This document shows, piece by piece, positions 1-6,962 of a DNA stretch of 11,078 nucleotides. Within the stretch, counting starts at the first letter, position 1. Each line of letters opens with the position of its first letter. A model generated the notes under the pieces. It saw nothing but the letters and a program-made list of their open reading frames with translations. It ran no database searches and was not told the origin of the DNA. A program made the translations under genes and the position numbers. Origin of the DNA: Roseobacter sp. (GTDB lineage: Bacteria > Pseudomonadota > Alphaproteobacteria > Rhodobacterales > Rhodobacteraceae); the NCBI GenBank assembly GCA_024636425.1, contig JAGXHB010000242.1, forward strand, positions 1 through 11,078, written 5' to 3'.

Positions 1-936
1 CTCTTGCGGTGTCCAGCCGAGTTCGCGCTCAATCTTGCTGGCATCGATTGCATAGCGTCGATCGTGACCAGGACGGTCGGTTACGAAAGCGATCAGATCG
101 CGACGATTGCCACCGGCCTCGAGCGGACGGCGCTCGTCCAGCGCATCGCAGATCGCCTCGACCACCGCGAGGTTAGTGCGCTCCTGATTGCCACCGATGT
201 TGTAGGTTTCGCCCGGTTCCCCTTTTCCGGCCACCAGCAGGAGCGCCTCCGCGTGGTCCTCGACGTAGAGCCAGTCGCGGACATTGTCGCCCTTACCATA
301 GACCGGCAGCGGCTTACCCTCGAGCGCGTTGAGAATGACCAGCGGGATGAGCTTTTCGGGGAAGTGGTAAGGTCCGTAATTGTTCGAGCAGTTCGACAGC
401 ACCACCGGCAGGCCATAGGTCTCGTGCCAGGCGCGGACGAAATGGTCGCTCGCCGCCTTGGAGGCCGAATAGGGCGAGGACGGCGCATAGGGCGTCTCCT
501 CGGTGAACATGGAATCGTCGAATGGCAGTTCGCCGAAGACCTCATCGGTCGAGATATGGTGGAAGCGGAAACCGTCTGGATTGCCCGCTCCCTGCCAATA
601 GGCACGGGCGGCTTCGAGCAGCGTATAGGTGCCGGTCACATTGGTCTGGATGAAGGCACCGGGGCCGTCGATGGAGCGGTCTACATGGGACTCTGCTGCC
701 AGATGCATCACCGCATCGGGTTGGTGATCGGCAAAGATCCGGTCGAGGGCCGCGCGGTCGCAGATGTCGGCCTGCTCAAAGGCATAAAGCGGGCTGCCCG
801 CGACGCTGGCCACATTCTCAAGACAGGCGGCGTAGGTCAGCGCATCGAGATTGACCACACTATGCCCCTGCGCAATCGCCAGCCGCGCCACGGCAGAGCC
901 GATAAACCCCGCACCACCCGTCACCAAAAGCTTCAT
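1..936 (-). CDS. rfbB: dTDP-glucose 4,6-dehydratase, 3' end cut by window edge
   Basis: Converts dTDP-D-glucose to dTDP-4-keto-6-deoxy-D-glucose, the second step of dTDP-L-rhamnose synthesis, in the cytoplasm using bound NAD+. The frame starts at ATG 936-934 and stays open to base 1, giving 312 residues of a usual 345-355, so only the extreme C-terminus is missing. Seen in the sequence: Rossmann NAD motif GGAGFIGS at residues 7-14; HLAAESHVDRS at 78-88; the catalytic triple T130-D131-E132 in STDEVFG; the short-chain dehydrogenase pair Y156 and K160 in YSASK; and the conserved stretches SNCSNNYGPYHFPEKLIPL and VRDWLYVEDH. A GAGGGGG Shine-Dalgarno-like run (about 942-948) lies before the start. 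It directly follows rfbC (its ATG adjoins the rfbC TAG), so the two are cotranscribed and probably translationally coupled. The remaining genes, rfbD and rfbA, would be expected off the left edge. The identification is very secure. Confidence 0.96.
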   Translation of the reverse strand, partial: MKLLVTGGAGFIGSAVARLAIAQGHSVVNLDALTYAACLENVASVAGSPLYAFEQADICDRAALDRIFADHQPDAVMHLAAESHVDRSIDGPGAFIQTNVTGTYTLLEAARAYWQGAGNPDGFRFHHISTDEVFGELPFDDSMFTEETPYAPSSPYSASKAASDHFVRAWHETYGLPVVLSNCSNNYGPYHFPEKLIPLVILNALEGKPLPVYGKGDNVRDWLYVEDHAEALLLVAGKGEPGETYNIGGNQERTNLAVVEAICDALDERRPLEAGGNRRDLIAFVTDRPGHDRRYAIDASKIERELGWTPQE

Positions 937-1503
937 CTATACCCCCTCAAAGGTAAACGGACTGTCAAGATCCGCGAGGGCGGGCGCGTGGGCATCCTTC
1001 TCCGACAATACTGGAGACATCTCGCCAAGCCCCCAGTCTATCCCGATCCGCGGATCGTCCCAGGCAATCGCGCCCTCGGTTTCTCGCGCATAATAATCCG
1101 AACATTTGTAGATGATCTCAGTCTCGGGCGCGCGCGTCACAAAGCCATGCGCGAACCCGGCGGGCACCAAAAGCTGCTTGCCGTTCTCGAAGCTCAGCTC
1201 GACCCCGAACCACTGCCCGTAGGTGGGCGAGCCCTTGCGAATATCGACCGCCACATCGAACAGCGCACCCCGCCCGCAGCGCACCAGCTTGTCCTGCGCA
1301 TGCGGCGGTGCCTGAAAATGTAGCCCCCGAATGGTGCCCGGCGTCATCGACAGCGAATGATTGTCCTGAACGAAAGGAATGATGATCCCCTGCGCCGCAA
1401 GTGCTTTAGCGCTGTAGCTCTCCGAGAAAAACCCACGGTGGTCGCCAAAGCGCGCAGGCGTGATGACAACAACGCTGGAAAGAGGGGTGGAAGTGATCTG
1501 CAT
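937..1503 (-). CDS. rfbC: dTDP-4-dehydrorhamnose 3,5-epimerase
   Basis: Epimerises C3 and C5 of dTDP-4-keto-6-deoxy-glucose to give dTDP-4-keto-L-rhamnose, a cytoplasmic cupin-fold dimeric enzyme. The 188-residue product has the usual family length. Visible: N-terminal MQITSTPL..VVVITP and DHRGFFSESY; RGLHFQ with catalytic His62; Lys72; GxxFDVAVDIR; VPAGFAHGF; IIYKCSDYY with the conserved Tyr132; and LSEKD, whose Asp at about 170 matches the Asp of the His-Asp dyad in characterised RmlC. I chose ATG 1503 because RmlC proteins normally begin M-Q/K-I near this point. An in-frame ATG at 1545 would add 14 residues not typical of the family. Neither start has a clear Shine-Dalgarno. It ends TAG immediately before the rfbB ATG. 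It lies 69 bp downstream of iclR on the same strand, so read-through from iclR is possible, but I see no convincing own promoter. Confidence 0.95.
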   Translation of the reverse strand: MQITSTPLSSVVVITPARFGDHRGFFSESYSAKALAAQGIIIPFVQDNHSLSMTPGTIRGLHFQAPPHAQDKLVRCGRGALFDVAVDIRKGSPTYGQWFGVELSFENGKQLLVPAGFAHGFVTRAPETEIIYKCSDYYARETEGAIAWDDPRIGIDWGLGEMSPVLSEKDAHAPALADLDSPFTFEGV

Positions 1504-1572
1504 GGGAGAAATAACGTATCCTAGAATCTGGTTTCGAGAGACCATACTGCGGGACTCGTGATTAAGGCACTC

Positions 1573-2331
1573 TTAAAGCGTGTTGGCAGCGTCCATGAGC
1601 CATGGCAGAATTTCAGAACGTATGCGCGCTTTATCCCAGTGGTGAGAAGAAACAGAGCACTGGATTGCAGCCCGGCTTTGACCATCAGGAGTGCAAATGG
1701 CGCAGGCGATACCGATTTCGCCCAGGATCATCTGGTCGGTCGTGATGGCATGACCTGTCTTTGCCGCTTCTTCGATTTGCTTGGCTAGCGTCTTGCGGTC
1801 GATGGTGGTGTGTCGCGTGTGCGCCTTGACATGCCAGTCCCGGATGGCGGCTGCGCGCTCTTCCGGAGGAAAGGTGGCGATGATGACTTGCCCTGCAGAT
1901 GTTGGAAGCGCAGGCACCGTGCGGCCCGGGACAGAGGCTGCGAACACCGTACGGGTACAGGGTAGACGCGTGACATAGATGATCCGGTCGCCGGATAGTT
2001 CAGCCAGGTTCACCGTTTCGCCAAGCCGTTGCGACAGATCAATCAATTTGGGCATCGCACGCGCGACCAAGGGATCTGACCAGAAATATGAATACGCGAG
2101 GCTAAGCCACGCATGCGAAGGGCGATATCGCCGCGTGACCGGATCCTTGTCCAGCATCCCCTCGAGATGGAGCGTGTTTGCAAGTCGCTGAACCGAACTT
2201 TTATCGAGTCCGGTGATCTGCGCCAAGCCAGTCAAAGATAGTGATGTGTGGGTTTCATCGAATGCTTGCAAGATCCGCAGGCCTTTTGCCAACGTGCTCA
2301 CGAAAAGGGTGTTTTGCTTAATTTCTGTCAT
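1573..2331 (-). CDS. IclR-family transcriptional regulator
   Basis: A 252-residue DNA-binding regulator. Residues about 8-68 form the winged helix-turn-helix seen in IclR proteins (VSTLAKGLRILQAF, then LTGLAQITGLDKSSVQRLANTL, recognition helix about 43-56). Residues about 80-250 form the GAF-like effector domain (GETVNLAELSGDRIIYVTRL, PALPTSAGQVIIATFPPEE, and GIACAICTPDGQ near the end). Length and architecture are normal. The start at ATG 2331 gives the expected N-terminus; a weak GAGGGG run sits about 13-18 nt upstream. It is divergent from the plus-strand transporter/hydrolase operon with 180 bp between the two starts, the classical arrangement for a local regulator. I infer that it controls that operon and itself in response to the imported compound or a breakdown product. 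Whether it represses or activates cannot be told. It does not look related in function to the rfb genes downstream. Confidence 0.9.
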   Translation of the reverse strand: MTEIKQNTLFVSTLAKGLRILQAFDETHTSLSLTGLAQITGLDKSSVQRLANTLHLEGMLDKDPVTRRYRPSHAWLSLAYSYFWSDPLVARAMPKLIDLSQRLGETVNLAELSGDRIIYVTRLPCTRTVFAASVPGRTVPALPTSAGQVIIATFPPEERAAAIRDWHVKAHTRHTTIDRKTLAKQIEEAAKTGHAITTDQMILGEIGIACAICTPDGQSRAAIQCSVSSHHWDKARIRSEILPWLMDAANTL

Positions 2332-2352
2332 TTGGACCCGTCTTGCCCCTCG

Positions 2353-2373
2353 TTCTTCAAGAAAATTTCGAAA
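2353..2373. promoter_or_regulatory. Cluster of short palindromes, candidate IclR operator
   Basis: Three overlapping palindromes: TTCTTCAAGAA (2353-2363), GAAAATTTC (2361-2369, perfect about a central A) and TTTCGAAA (2366-2373). The middle one resembles the core of the published E. coli IclR box, TGGAAATNATTTCCA, though without the flanking TGG/CCA. It lies about 20-40 bp upstream of the iclR start codon, a natural place for autoregulation. Base composition here is AT-rich, so chance palindromes are likely and the assignment is tentative. Confidence 0.3.
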
Positions 2374-2401
2374 AAAATTGCGTCTTGATTTATCTTCAGG
2401 T

Positions 2402-2459
2402 CTGCGTTCAACTAATCATATGGTGATGCGCTGTATTATTATATGATACCTGCGTTCAA
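2402..2459. repeat. 10-bp direct repeat flanking a 7-bp inverted repeat
   Basis: CTGCGTTCAA occurs identically at 2402-2411 and 2450-2459 (48 bp start to start). Nested between them, ATCATAT at 2415-2421 is repeated inverted as ATATGAT at 2441-2447. The two structures share nearly the same centre, around 2431. The block sits 53-110 bp upstream of the binding-protein start codon, where activator or repressor sites for the operon would lie. The repeats are read directly from the sequence; their role as binding sites is inference. Confidence 0.5.
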
Positions 2460-2511
2460 GCAAATGAATAAAAACAATTCCGCAACGCCCTGCGGCAAGG
2501 GAGAAAATCAA

Positions 2512-4038
2512 ATGAGAAATGCTTTTATGAAAACTACGGCATTGGCGCTTGCCCTTTCGGTCTCGGCGACCGGGGCTGCGCTGGCTGATAAGGCGAATGA
2601 CACGCTTCGCGTAGCCTACACCAAAGAGCTGGAAAACGTGGACAGCTATTTCAACTCATCGCGCGAGGGCGTCGTTTTGCAGCGCGCCGTTTGGGACGGG
2701 CTGATTTACCGTGACCCCGAGACTAACGAATACACGGGCAATCTGGCCACAAGCTGGGATTGGGTCGACGAAAAGACGCTTGAACTGAAACTGCGCGAAG
2801 GCGTCAAATTCCACAACGGTGACGATTTCACGGCCGATGATGTTGTTGCAACCGTCAACTTTGTCGCCAAGGAAGAAAACGGCGTTAAAACGCAGCGCAA
2901 CGTGAACTGGATGGAGTCGGCGGAAAAAATCGATGACTACACAGTCCGGATCAAAACCAAGGAAGTTTTCCCTGCGGCCATCGAATTCCTCTCTGGCCCC
3001 GTTTCGATGTATCCGGCTGAATATTACGCCGAAGTGGGCCCTTCCGGCATGGGTTTGAATCCCGTTGGTACCGGACCTTACAAGGTGACTGAAGTCGTGC
3101 CAGGCCAGCACTTTGTTCTTGAGAAATACGAAGACTATCACGACAGCCCCAAGGGTCAGCCATCGATCGGCAAGATCGACATCCGTACGATTCCCGACGT
3201 GAACACTCAGATCGCGGAGCTGTTTTCAGGGTCACTTGATCTGATCTGGCAGGTGCCTGCGGATCAGGCTGAAAAGCTGGCTGAGATGGGTGACCAGTTC
3301 ACGGTCTCGAACGAATCCACCATGCGCATCGGGTATCTGTCAATGGATGCGGCAGGCCGGTCCAGCTTGGATCCGAACCCGTTCAAGGACATCAAGGTGC
3401 GTCAGGCAATCAACTACGCCATCGACCGTCAAGCCTTGGTCGATAACCTGCTGAAAGGCGAATCCAAAGTCGTCTGGACCCCGTGCTTTCCCAGCCAGTT
3501 CGGGTGCGCACAGGACGTGACGGAATATTCCTACGACCCCGAAAAAGCCAAGGAACTGTTGGCGGAAGCAGGCTATCCCGACGGTTTCACCACCGAGTTC
3601 TATGCCTATCGCGACCGTGCTTATGCCGAAGCGATTTCCAGCTATCTCAACGCAGTCGGCATCGATACCGACTTCAAGATGCTGCAATATTCGGCCTTGC
3701 GCGAACTTAACATGAAGGGCGAGGCACCTTTGTCGTTCCAGACCTGGGGCAGCTATTCGATCAATGACGCCTCGGCGATGGTCAGCCAGTTCTTCAAGCA
3801 CGGCAGCCTGGACGCCACGCGGGATGATCAGGTTCTCGAATGGCTTGATGTTGCAGACAGCTCAACCGATCCGGAAAAGCGGATCGAGTTCTACCGCAAG
3901 GCAATCCAGCGGATTACAGAACAGGCGTATTGGGCACCGATGTTCAGCTACAACACGAACTACGTGACCAGCAAGGAAGTCAACTACACGCCAACGGCTG
4001 ACGAAGTACTGCGCTTCACAACGATGACCTGGAACTAA
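2512..4038 (+). CDS. ABC transporter family-5 solute-binding protein (DppA/OppA type)
   Basis: Periplasmic receptor that captures the substrate and delivers it to the permease. The 508-residue product starts with a Sec signal peptide (MRNAFMK, hydrophobic stretch about 9-24, AxA site A23-L24-A25, cleavage before D26). The mature part has the family-5 order: LRVAYTKELENVD, then the Y(R)DPETNEYTGNLATSW and LKLREGVKFHNGDDFTADDV motif block, the glycine motif VGTGPYK at 185-191, and VRQAINYAIDRQALVDNLLKG in lobe II. Two cysteines, C325 and C332, could form a small disulfide loop. I set the start at ATG 2512 because AAGGGAG at 2497-2503 is well spaced and the signal peptide begins there; the open frame extends upstream to 2443 without family support. 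ATG 2527 is the only other option. First gene of the operon, followed by a strong hairpin. Substrate class: peptide, opine or similar amide; it cannot be fixed from sequence alone. Confidence 0.92.
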   Translation: MRNAFMKTTALALALSVSATGAALADKANDTLRVAYTKELENVDSYFNSSREGVVLQRAVWDGLIYRDPETNEYTGNLATSWDWVDEKTLELKLREGVKFHNGDDFTADDVVATVNFVAKEENGVKTQRNVNWMESAEKIDDYTVRIKTKEVFPAAIEFLSGPVSMYPAEYYAEVGPSGMGLNPVGTGPYKVTEVVPGQHFVLEKYEDYHDSPKGQPSIGKIDIRTIPDVNTQIAELFSGSLDLIWQVPADQAEKLAEMGDQFTVSNESTMRIGYLSMDAAGRSSLDPNPFKDIKVRQAINYAIDRQALVDNLLKGESKVVWTPCFPSQFGCAQDVTEYSYDPEKAKELLAEAGYPDGFTTEFYAYRDRAYAEAISSYLNAVGIDTDFKMLQYSALRELNMKGEAPLSFQTWGSYSINDASAMVSQFFKHGSLDATRDDQVLEWLDVADSSTDPEKRIEFYRKAIQRITEQAYWAPMFSYNTNYVTSKEVNYTPTADEVLRFTTMTWN

Positions 4039-4045
4039 ACCAACC

Positions 4046-4086
4046 ACGGGCCCGCGGGATCCAGAGGATACCTGCAGGCCTGTTTT
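4046..4086 (+). terminator. Intercistronic hairpin with T run after the binding-protein gene
   Basis: Starting 7 nt after the TAA, bases 4046-4058 pair with 4071-4083: 12 pairs including two G-U, with one C-A mismatch. Inside it, 4059-4062 pair with 4066-4069 around an AGA loop, leaving A4070 bulged. The stem ends in TTTT (4083-4086) and is followed by a long pyrimidine tract up to about 4114. It has the look of a leaky rho-independent terminator or an mRNA-stabilising 3' hairpin. Such elements between a binding-protein gene and its permease genes (as at malE-malF) are known to raise the level of binding protein relative to the membrane parts. The pairing is seen; the function is inferred. 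Confidence 0.55.
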
Positions 4087-4131
4087 CCGTTTTCCCCCAT
4101 TTTTCCTTTCGCCCGAAGGAGCCAGCACTCC

Positions 4132-5049
4132 ATGCTGCCATTCATTCTCAAACGGCTTGGCCTTGCGGTGCTTGTCGCGCTTACCGTCAGTTTCATCAGT
4201 TTTTCACTGCTCTTCCTTTCAGGCGATCCCGCCGCAGCGCTTGCCGGTGAAACCGCAAGTGGCGAAGACATCGAAGCGGTCCGCCGGCTTTATGGCTTCG
4301 ATCGGCCAATGCTGGTGCAATACGGCGAGTGGCTTTGGCAGGCGGTTCAGGGTAATTTTGGCGAAAGCTATTATTTCAAACTACCCGTGCAATCCTTGAT
4401 TGCCGACCGGCTGTCGGTCACGATGACCCTCGGGGTTTGCGGCATCACGTTTGCTTTGCTGACGGCGGTGCCGCTTGGCGTTGCCGCCGCGATCCGGCCC
4501 AATTCGATCATCGACCGGGTTGCGCTGTTCCTGTCCGTCGCAGGTCAGGCCATGCCAAGCTTCTGGTTTGGCTTGATCCTGATCGTTCTGTTCGCGATCC
4601 AACTCGGGTGGCTTCCCCCCTCCGGCGCATCAAGCTGGCGGCATTATATCATGCCGACAATCGTGCTGGGGTATTACGCGATGCCCGCCATCATGCGCCT
4701 GACCCGTGCCGGTATGCTGGAAGTGCTGAACTCCGATTACATCCGCACCGCCCGCGCCAAAGGTGCTGGCGAGATGCGGGTGATGTTCAAACACGCGCTG
4801 CGCAATGCGATCATTCCCGTGGTAAGCCTTGCAGCGGTCCAGATGGGCTTCATGCTGGGCGGTTCGATCGTTGTTGAATCCGTCTTTGCGCTGCACGGCG
4901 CGGGGTACCTAGCTTGGGAGAGCATCGCGCGCAACGATCTGCCAACGGTGCAGGCACTGATCCTGATTTTCTCGATGTTCTACATCGTTTTCAACTTCTT
5001 GGCCGACGTGCTGAACGCATGGCTCGACCCCCGCATGAGGAGCTCGTGA
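4132..5049 (+). CDS. Peptide-type ABC transporter permease, DppB family
   Basis: First of the two inner-membrane subunits forming the translocation channel. 305 residues, normal for the family. N-terminal helix about 9-30 after a short cytoplasmic MLPFILKR, then the typical periplasmic block with GDPAAALAGE and LYGFDRPMLVQYGEWL, then about five more membrane segments (for example about 96-120 and 130-156). The family motif AMPSFWFGLILI is present. The EAA loop that docks on the ATPases is at about 201-220 (DYIRTARAKGAGE..RVMFKHALRNAIIP). The C-terminus has the usual DVLNAWLDPRMR ending. Start ATG 4132 is supported by AAGGAG at 4116-4121. It follows the binding-protein gene after 93 bp containing a hairpin and overlaps nothing; the dppC-type gene begins 1 nt after its stop. 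Confidence 0.95.
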   Translation: MLPFILKRLGLAVLVALTVSFISFSLLFLSGDPAAALAGETASGEDIEAVRRLYGFDRPMLVQYGEWLWQAVQGNFGESYYFKLPVQSLIADRLSVTMTLGVCGITFALLTAVPLGVAAAIRPNSIIDRVALFLSVAGQAMPSFWFGLILIVLFAIQLGWLPPSGASSWRHYIMPTIVLGYYAMPAIMRLTRAGMLEVLNSDYIRTARAKGAGEMRVMFKHALRNAIIPVVSLAAVQMGFMLGGSIVVESVFALHGAGYLAWESIARNDLPTVQALILIFSMFYIVFNFLADVLNAWLDPRMRSS

Positions 5050-5050
5050 G

Positions 5051-5953
5051 ATGCCCGTACTGAAAACGATAGACCCCCTTCTGGAGGAAATCAGCGGACC
5101 GACCCCTAGCCAGATCTTGCGCAAACGTGTGACCGGTCACTCCGGCCTGCTGTTCGGTGTGGGTGTTGTGTTGCTTCTGGTAATCGTAGCAATACTGGCA
5201 CCCGTGCTTGCCCCGCATGACCCTTATGCGCAAAGTCTCGCGAACCGCATGGTAAAGCCCGTATTCATGGGCGGCACTTGGGAACACCCGCTGGGCACCG
5301 ACCATCTGGGCCGCGATTACCTGTCACGCTTGATTTATGGCGCGCGCGTTTCCCTGCTGATCGGTGCGGTGGCGGCGCTGATTTCCGGTGTCATCGGCAC
5401 CGCCATGGGCGTGGCTGCAGGATATTTCGGCGGGAAGGTCGATACCGTCGTAACATTCCTGATCAACGTACGACTGGCTATGCCTGTCGTTCTGGTGGCA
5501 TTGGCCGTCGTTGCCATTCTGGGGGGGTCGTTGCAGGTCGTCATCGGCGTACTGGGGTTGCTGCTCTGGGACCGTTTTGCCGTGGTCATGCGCGCCTCTA
5601 CTTTGCAGGTCAGACGCCGAGAGTATGTCGCGGCCGCACAGGCGATTGGCGCATCCACCCCGCGTGTGATCCTGTCTGAAATCATGCCGAATATCGCCAA
5701 CAACCTGATCGTCATCGTCACGCTGGAAATGGCCCATGCGATCCTGCTCGAGGCGGCCTTGTCCTTCCTTGGACTGGGCGTTCAGCCCCCTACCCCCAGT
5801 TGGGGCCTGATGGTGAGCGAAGGAAAGAACATGATGCTGTTCGAGCCATGGCTGGTGCTGATCCCCGGCTTTGTGCTTTTCGTACTGGTGCTGGCGATCA
5901 ATCTGATGGGCGACGGTCTGCGTGACGTCACTGCCCCCGAAAACCGAGGCTGA
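5051..5953 (+). CDS. Peptide-type ABC transporter permease, DppC family
   Basis: Second channel-forming inner-membrane subunit, 300 residues. A cytoplasmic N-terminal arm (about 1-30) precedes helix 1 (about 33-55), then the conserved periplasmic LAPHDPYAQ and the signature HPLGTDHLGRDYLSRLIYGAR before the core helices. The EAA loop is at about 191-210 (EYVAAAQAIGAST). Late family motifs include EAALSFLGLGVQPPTPSWG and the terminal INLMGDGLRD. Start ATG 5051 has GAGGAG at 5037-5042, inside the end of the preceding gene, and lies 1 nt after that gene's TGA, so translation is probably coupled. A run of seven G (5521-5527) encodes part of an LGGS turn. Confidence 0.95.
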   Translation: MPVLKTIDPLLEEISGPTPSQILRKRVTGHSGLLFGVGVVLLLVIVAILAPVLAPHDPYAQSLANRMVKPVFMGGTWEHPLGTDHLGRDYLSRLIYGARVSLLIGAVAALISGVIGTAMGVAAGYFGGKVDTVVTFLINVRLAMPVVLVALAVVAILGGSLQVVIGVLGLLLWDRFAVVMRASTLQVRRREYVAAAQAIGASTPRVILSEIMPNIANNLIVIVTLEMAHAILLEAALSFLGLGVQPPTPSWGLMVSEGKNMMLFEPWLVLIPGFVLFVLVLAINLMGDGLRDVTAPENRG

Positions 5954-5957
5954 CCCG

Positions 5958-6962
5958 ATGAATGACATGACGAAACCGCTGCTAAGCGTGCGCGGCCTGA
6001 CGCTGGATATTCCGATGTCGAACGGAACGCTGCACGCTGTTCGTGCGCTTGATTTCGATCTGCATCGTGGTGAGACGCTTTGTATTGTGGGCGAATCCGG
6101 CTCGGGTAAATCGTTGACGTCCTTGGCTGTGATTGGCTTGCTGGAAAAGAACATCCGCCGCAATGCGACGCAGATGAACTTTGATGGCACTGATCTTCTG
6201 ACAGCCTCTAAAAAGCAGATGAGAGCATTGCGCGGCAACCGTATCGCGATGATCTTTCAAGAGCCGATGACCTCGCTCAACCCCGCATATACGATCGGGG
6301 ACCAGCTGATTGAAGCATTGCGTCTGCACAAGAATGTCAGCCGTGAGAAGGCCCGCAATCGCGCGATCGAGCTTTTGGAAAAGGTCGGCATTACTGCCGC
6401 TGCTAGCCGTCTGGGCCAGTATCCGCATCAGCTTTCAGGCGGTCTGCGCCAGCGTGTCGTGATTGCCATGGCGCTGATGTGCGAACCCGAATTGATCATC
6501 GCTGACGAGCCGACGACCGCGCTGGACGTGACCATTCAGGCCCAGATCCTGAGCCTGCTGGTAGACCTGACCCGCGAAATGGACGTCGCCATGATCCTGA
6601 TCACCCATGATCTGGGCGTCGTCGCGCGCGTCGCGGACAAGGTCGGCGTGATGTATGCTGGCGAATTGGTTGAATCCGGGCCAGCCGCTGATGTTTTCGG
6701 CAAGCCGCTGCATCCTTACACCCGCGGGCTTTTACGGTGTATTCCGCAGCCTGGCAAAACTGAACGCGGGGCGGCCTTAGGGACCATTCCGGGCATTGTG
6801 CCGTCGCTGATCGGCGATGTGAAAGGCTGCGCTTTTCGTACACGCTGTCCTCACGCTGTCGAAGCCTGCCGTGATGCCATCCCCGAACGCGGCGAGCCGC
6901 CCCATAAATTTCTATGCGTCCACCCCGACGGTGCCCGCGCCGCCGAAGGAGAACCCGCATGA
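5958..6962 (+). CDS. Peptide-type ABC transporter ATPase, DppD family
   Basis: One of two cytoplasmic nucleotide-binding subunits powering import. 334 residues. Walker A GESGSGKS at 45-52; Q-loop FQEPMTSLNP; signature LSGGLRQR at 159-166 (the commoner form is LSGGMRQR); Walker B ending D183-E184-P185; TALDVTIQAQ D-loop; H-switch in LITHDLG. The C-terminal oligopeptide-transporter extension has HPYTRGLL and four cysteines, C291-X5-C297-X6-C304-X15-C320, a pattern linked to an iron-sulphur cluster in some Dpp systems. I chose ATG 5958, four bases after the dppC-type stop, because the alternative open extension back to 5922 overlaps that gene. ATG 5967 is a less likely start. Shine-Dalgarno is weak (GAGG at 5946-5949), fitting translational coupling. 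The end overlaps the next gene by ATGA. Confidence 0.94.
   Translation: MNDMTKPLLSVRGLTLDIPMSNGTLHAVRALDFDLHRGETLCIVGESGSGKSLTSLAVIGLLEKNIRRNATQMNFDGTDLLTASKKQMRALRGNRIAMIFQEPMTSLNPAYTIGDQLIEALRLHKNVSREKARNRAIELLEKVGITAAASRLGQYPHQLSGGLRQRVVIAMALMCEPELIIADEPTTALDVTIQAQILSLLVDLTREMDVAMILITHDLGVVARVADKVGVMYAGELVESGPAADVFGKPLHPYTRGLLRCIPQPGKTERGAALGTIPGIVPSLIGDVKGCAFRTRCPHAVEACRDAIPERGEPPHKFLCVHPDGARAAEGEPA

Larger units (their letters stand above)
2332..2511. promoter_or_regulatory. Divergent control region between iclR and the transporter operon
   Basis: 180 bp without a gene, clearly more AT-rich than its surroundings, separating two divergent start codons. It contains several repeats, listed separately: TTCTTCAAGAA, GAAAATTTC and TTTCGAAA palindromes close to the iclR start, and a direct repeat flanking an inverted repeat closer to the operon. 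The TATTATTATAT stretch at 2434-2444 could hold a -10 element for the operon, but I cannot pair it with a good -35 at 16-18 bp, as expected for an activator-dependent promoter. The operon start is fixed by the AAGGGAG Shine-Dalgarno at 2497-2503. Confidence 0.6.

Noticed and set aside
4..1323. 439-residue open frame on the plus strand
   Set aside because: It is antisense to rfbB and rfbC, whose motifs are unmistakable on the minus strand. The translation is Arg/Gly-rich with no recognisable domain; long antisense frames are common in GC-rich DNA.
2414..2447. ATCATAT...ATATGAT as a rho-independent terminator for a minus-strand gene
   Set aside because: The 19-bp loop and AT-only stem are too weak, and no gene ends there; an operator role is more plausible.
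2443..2511. Upstream extension of the binding-protein frame by 23 residues
   Set aside because: It would bury the signal peptide and crosses the inverted/direct repeat block; AAGGGAG at 2497-2503 marks ATG 2512 as the start.
2656..3141. 161-residue open frame on the minus strand
   Set aside because: Antisense to the binding-protein gene, rich in Phe/Val from complementary codons, no recognised domain.
5324..6238. 304-residue open frame on the minus strand
   Set aside because: Antisense to the DppC and DppD-type genes, spans their junction and shows low-complexity Gln/His/Arg composition.
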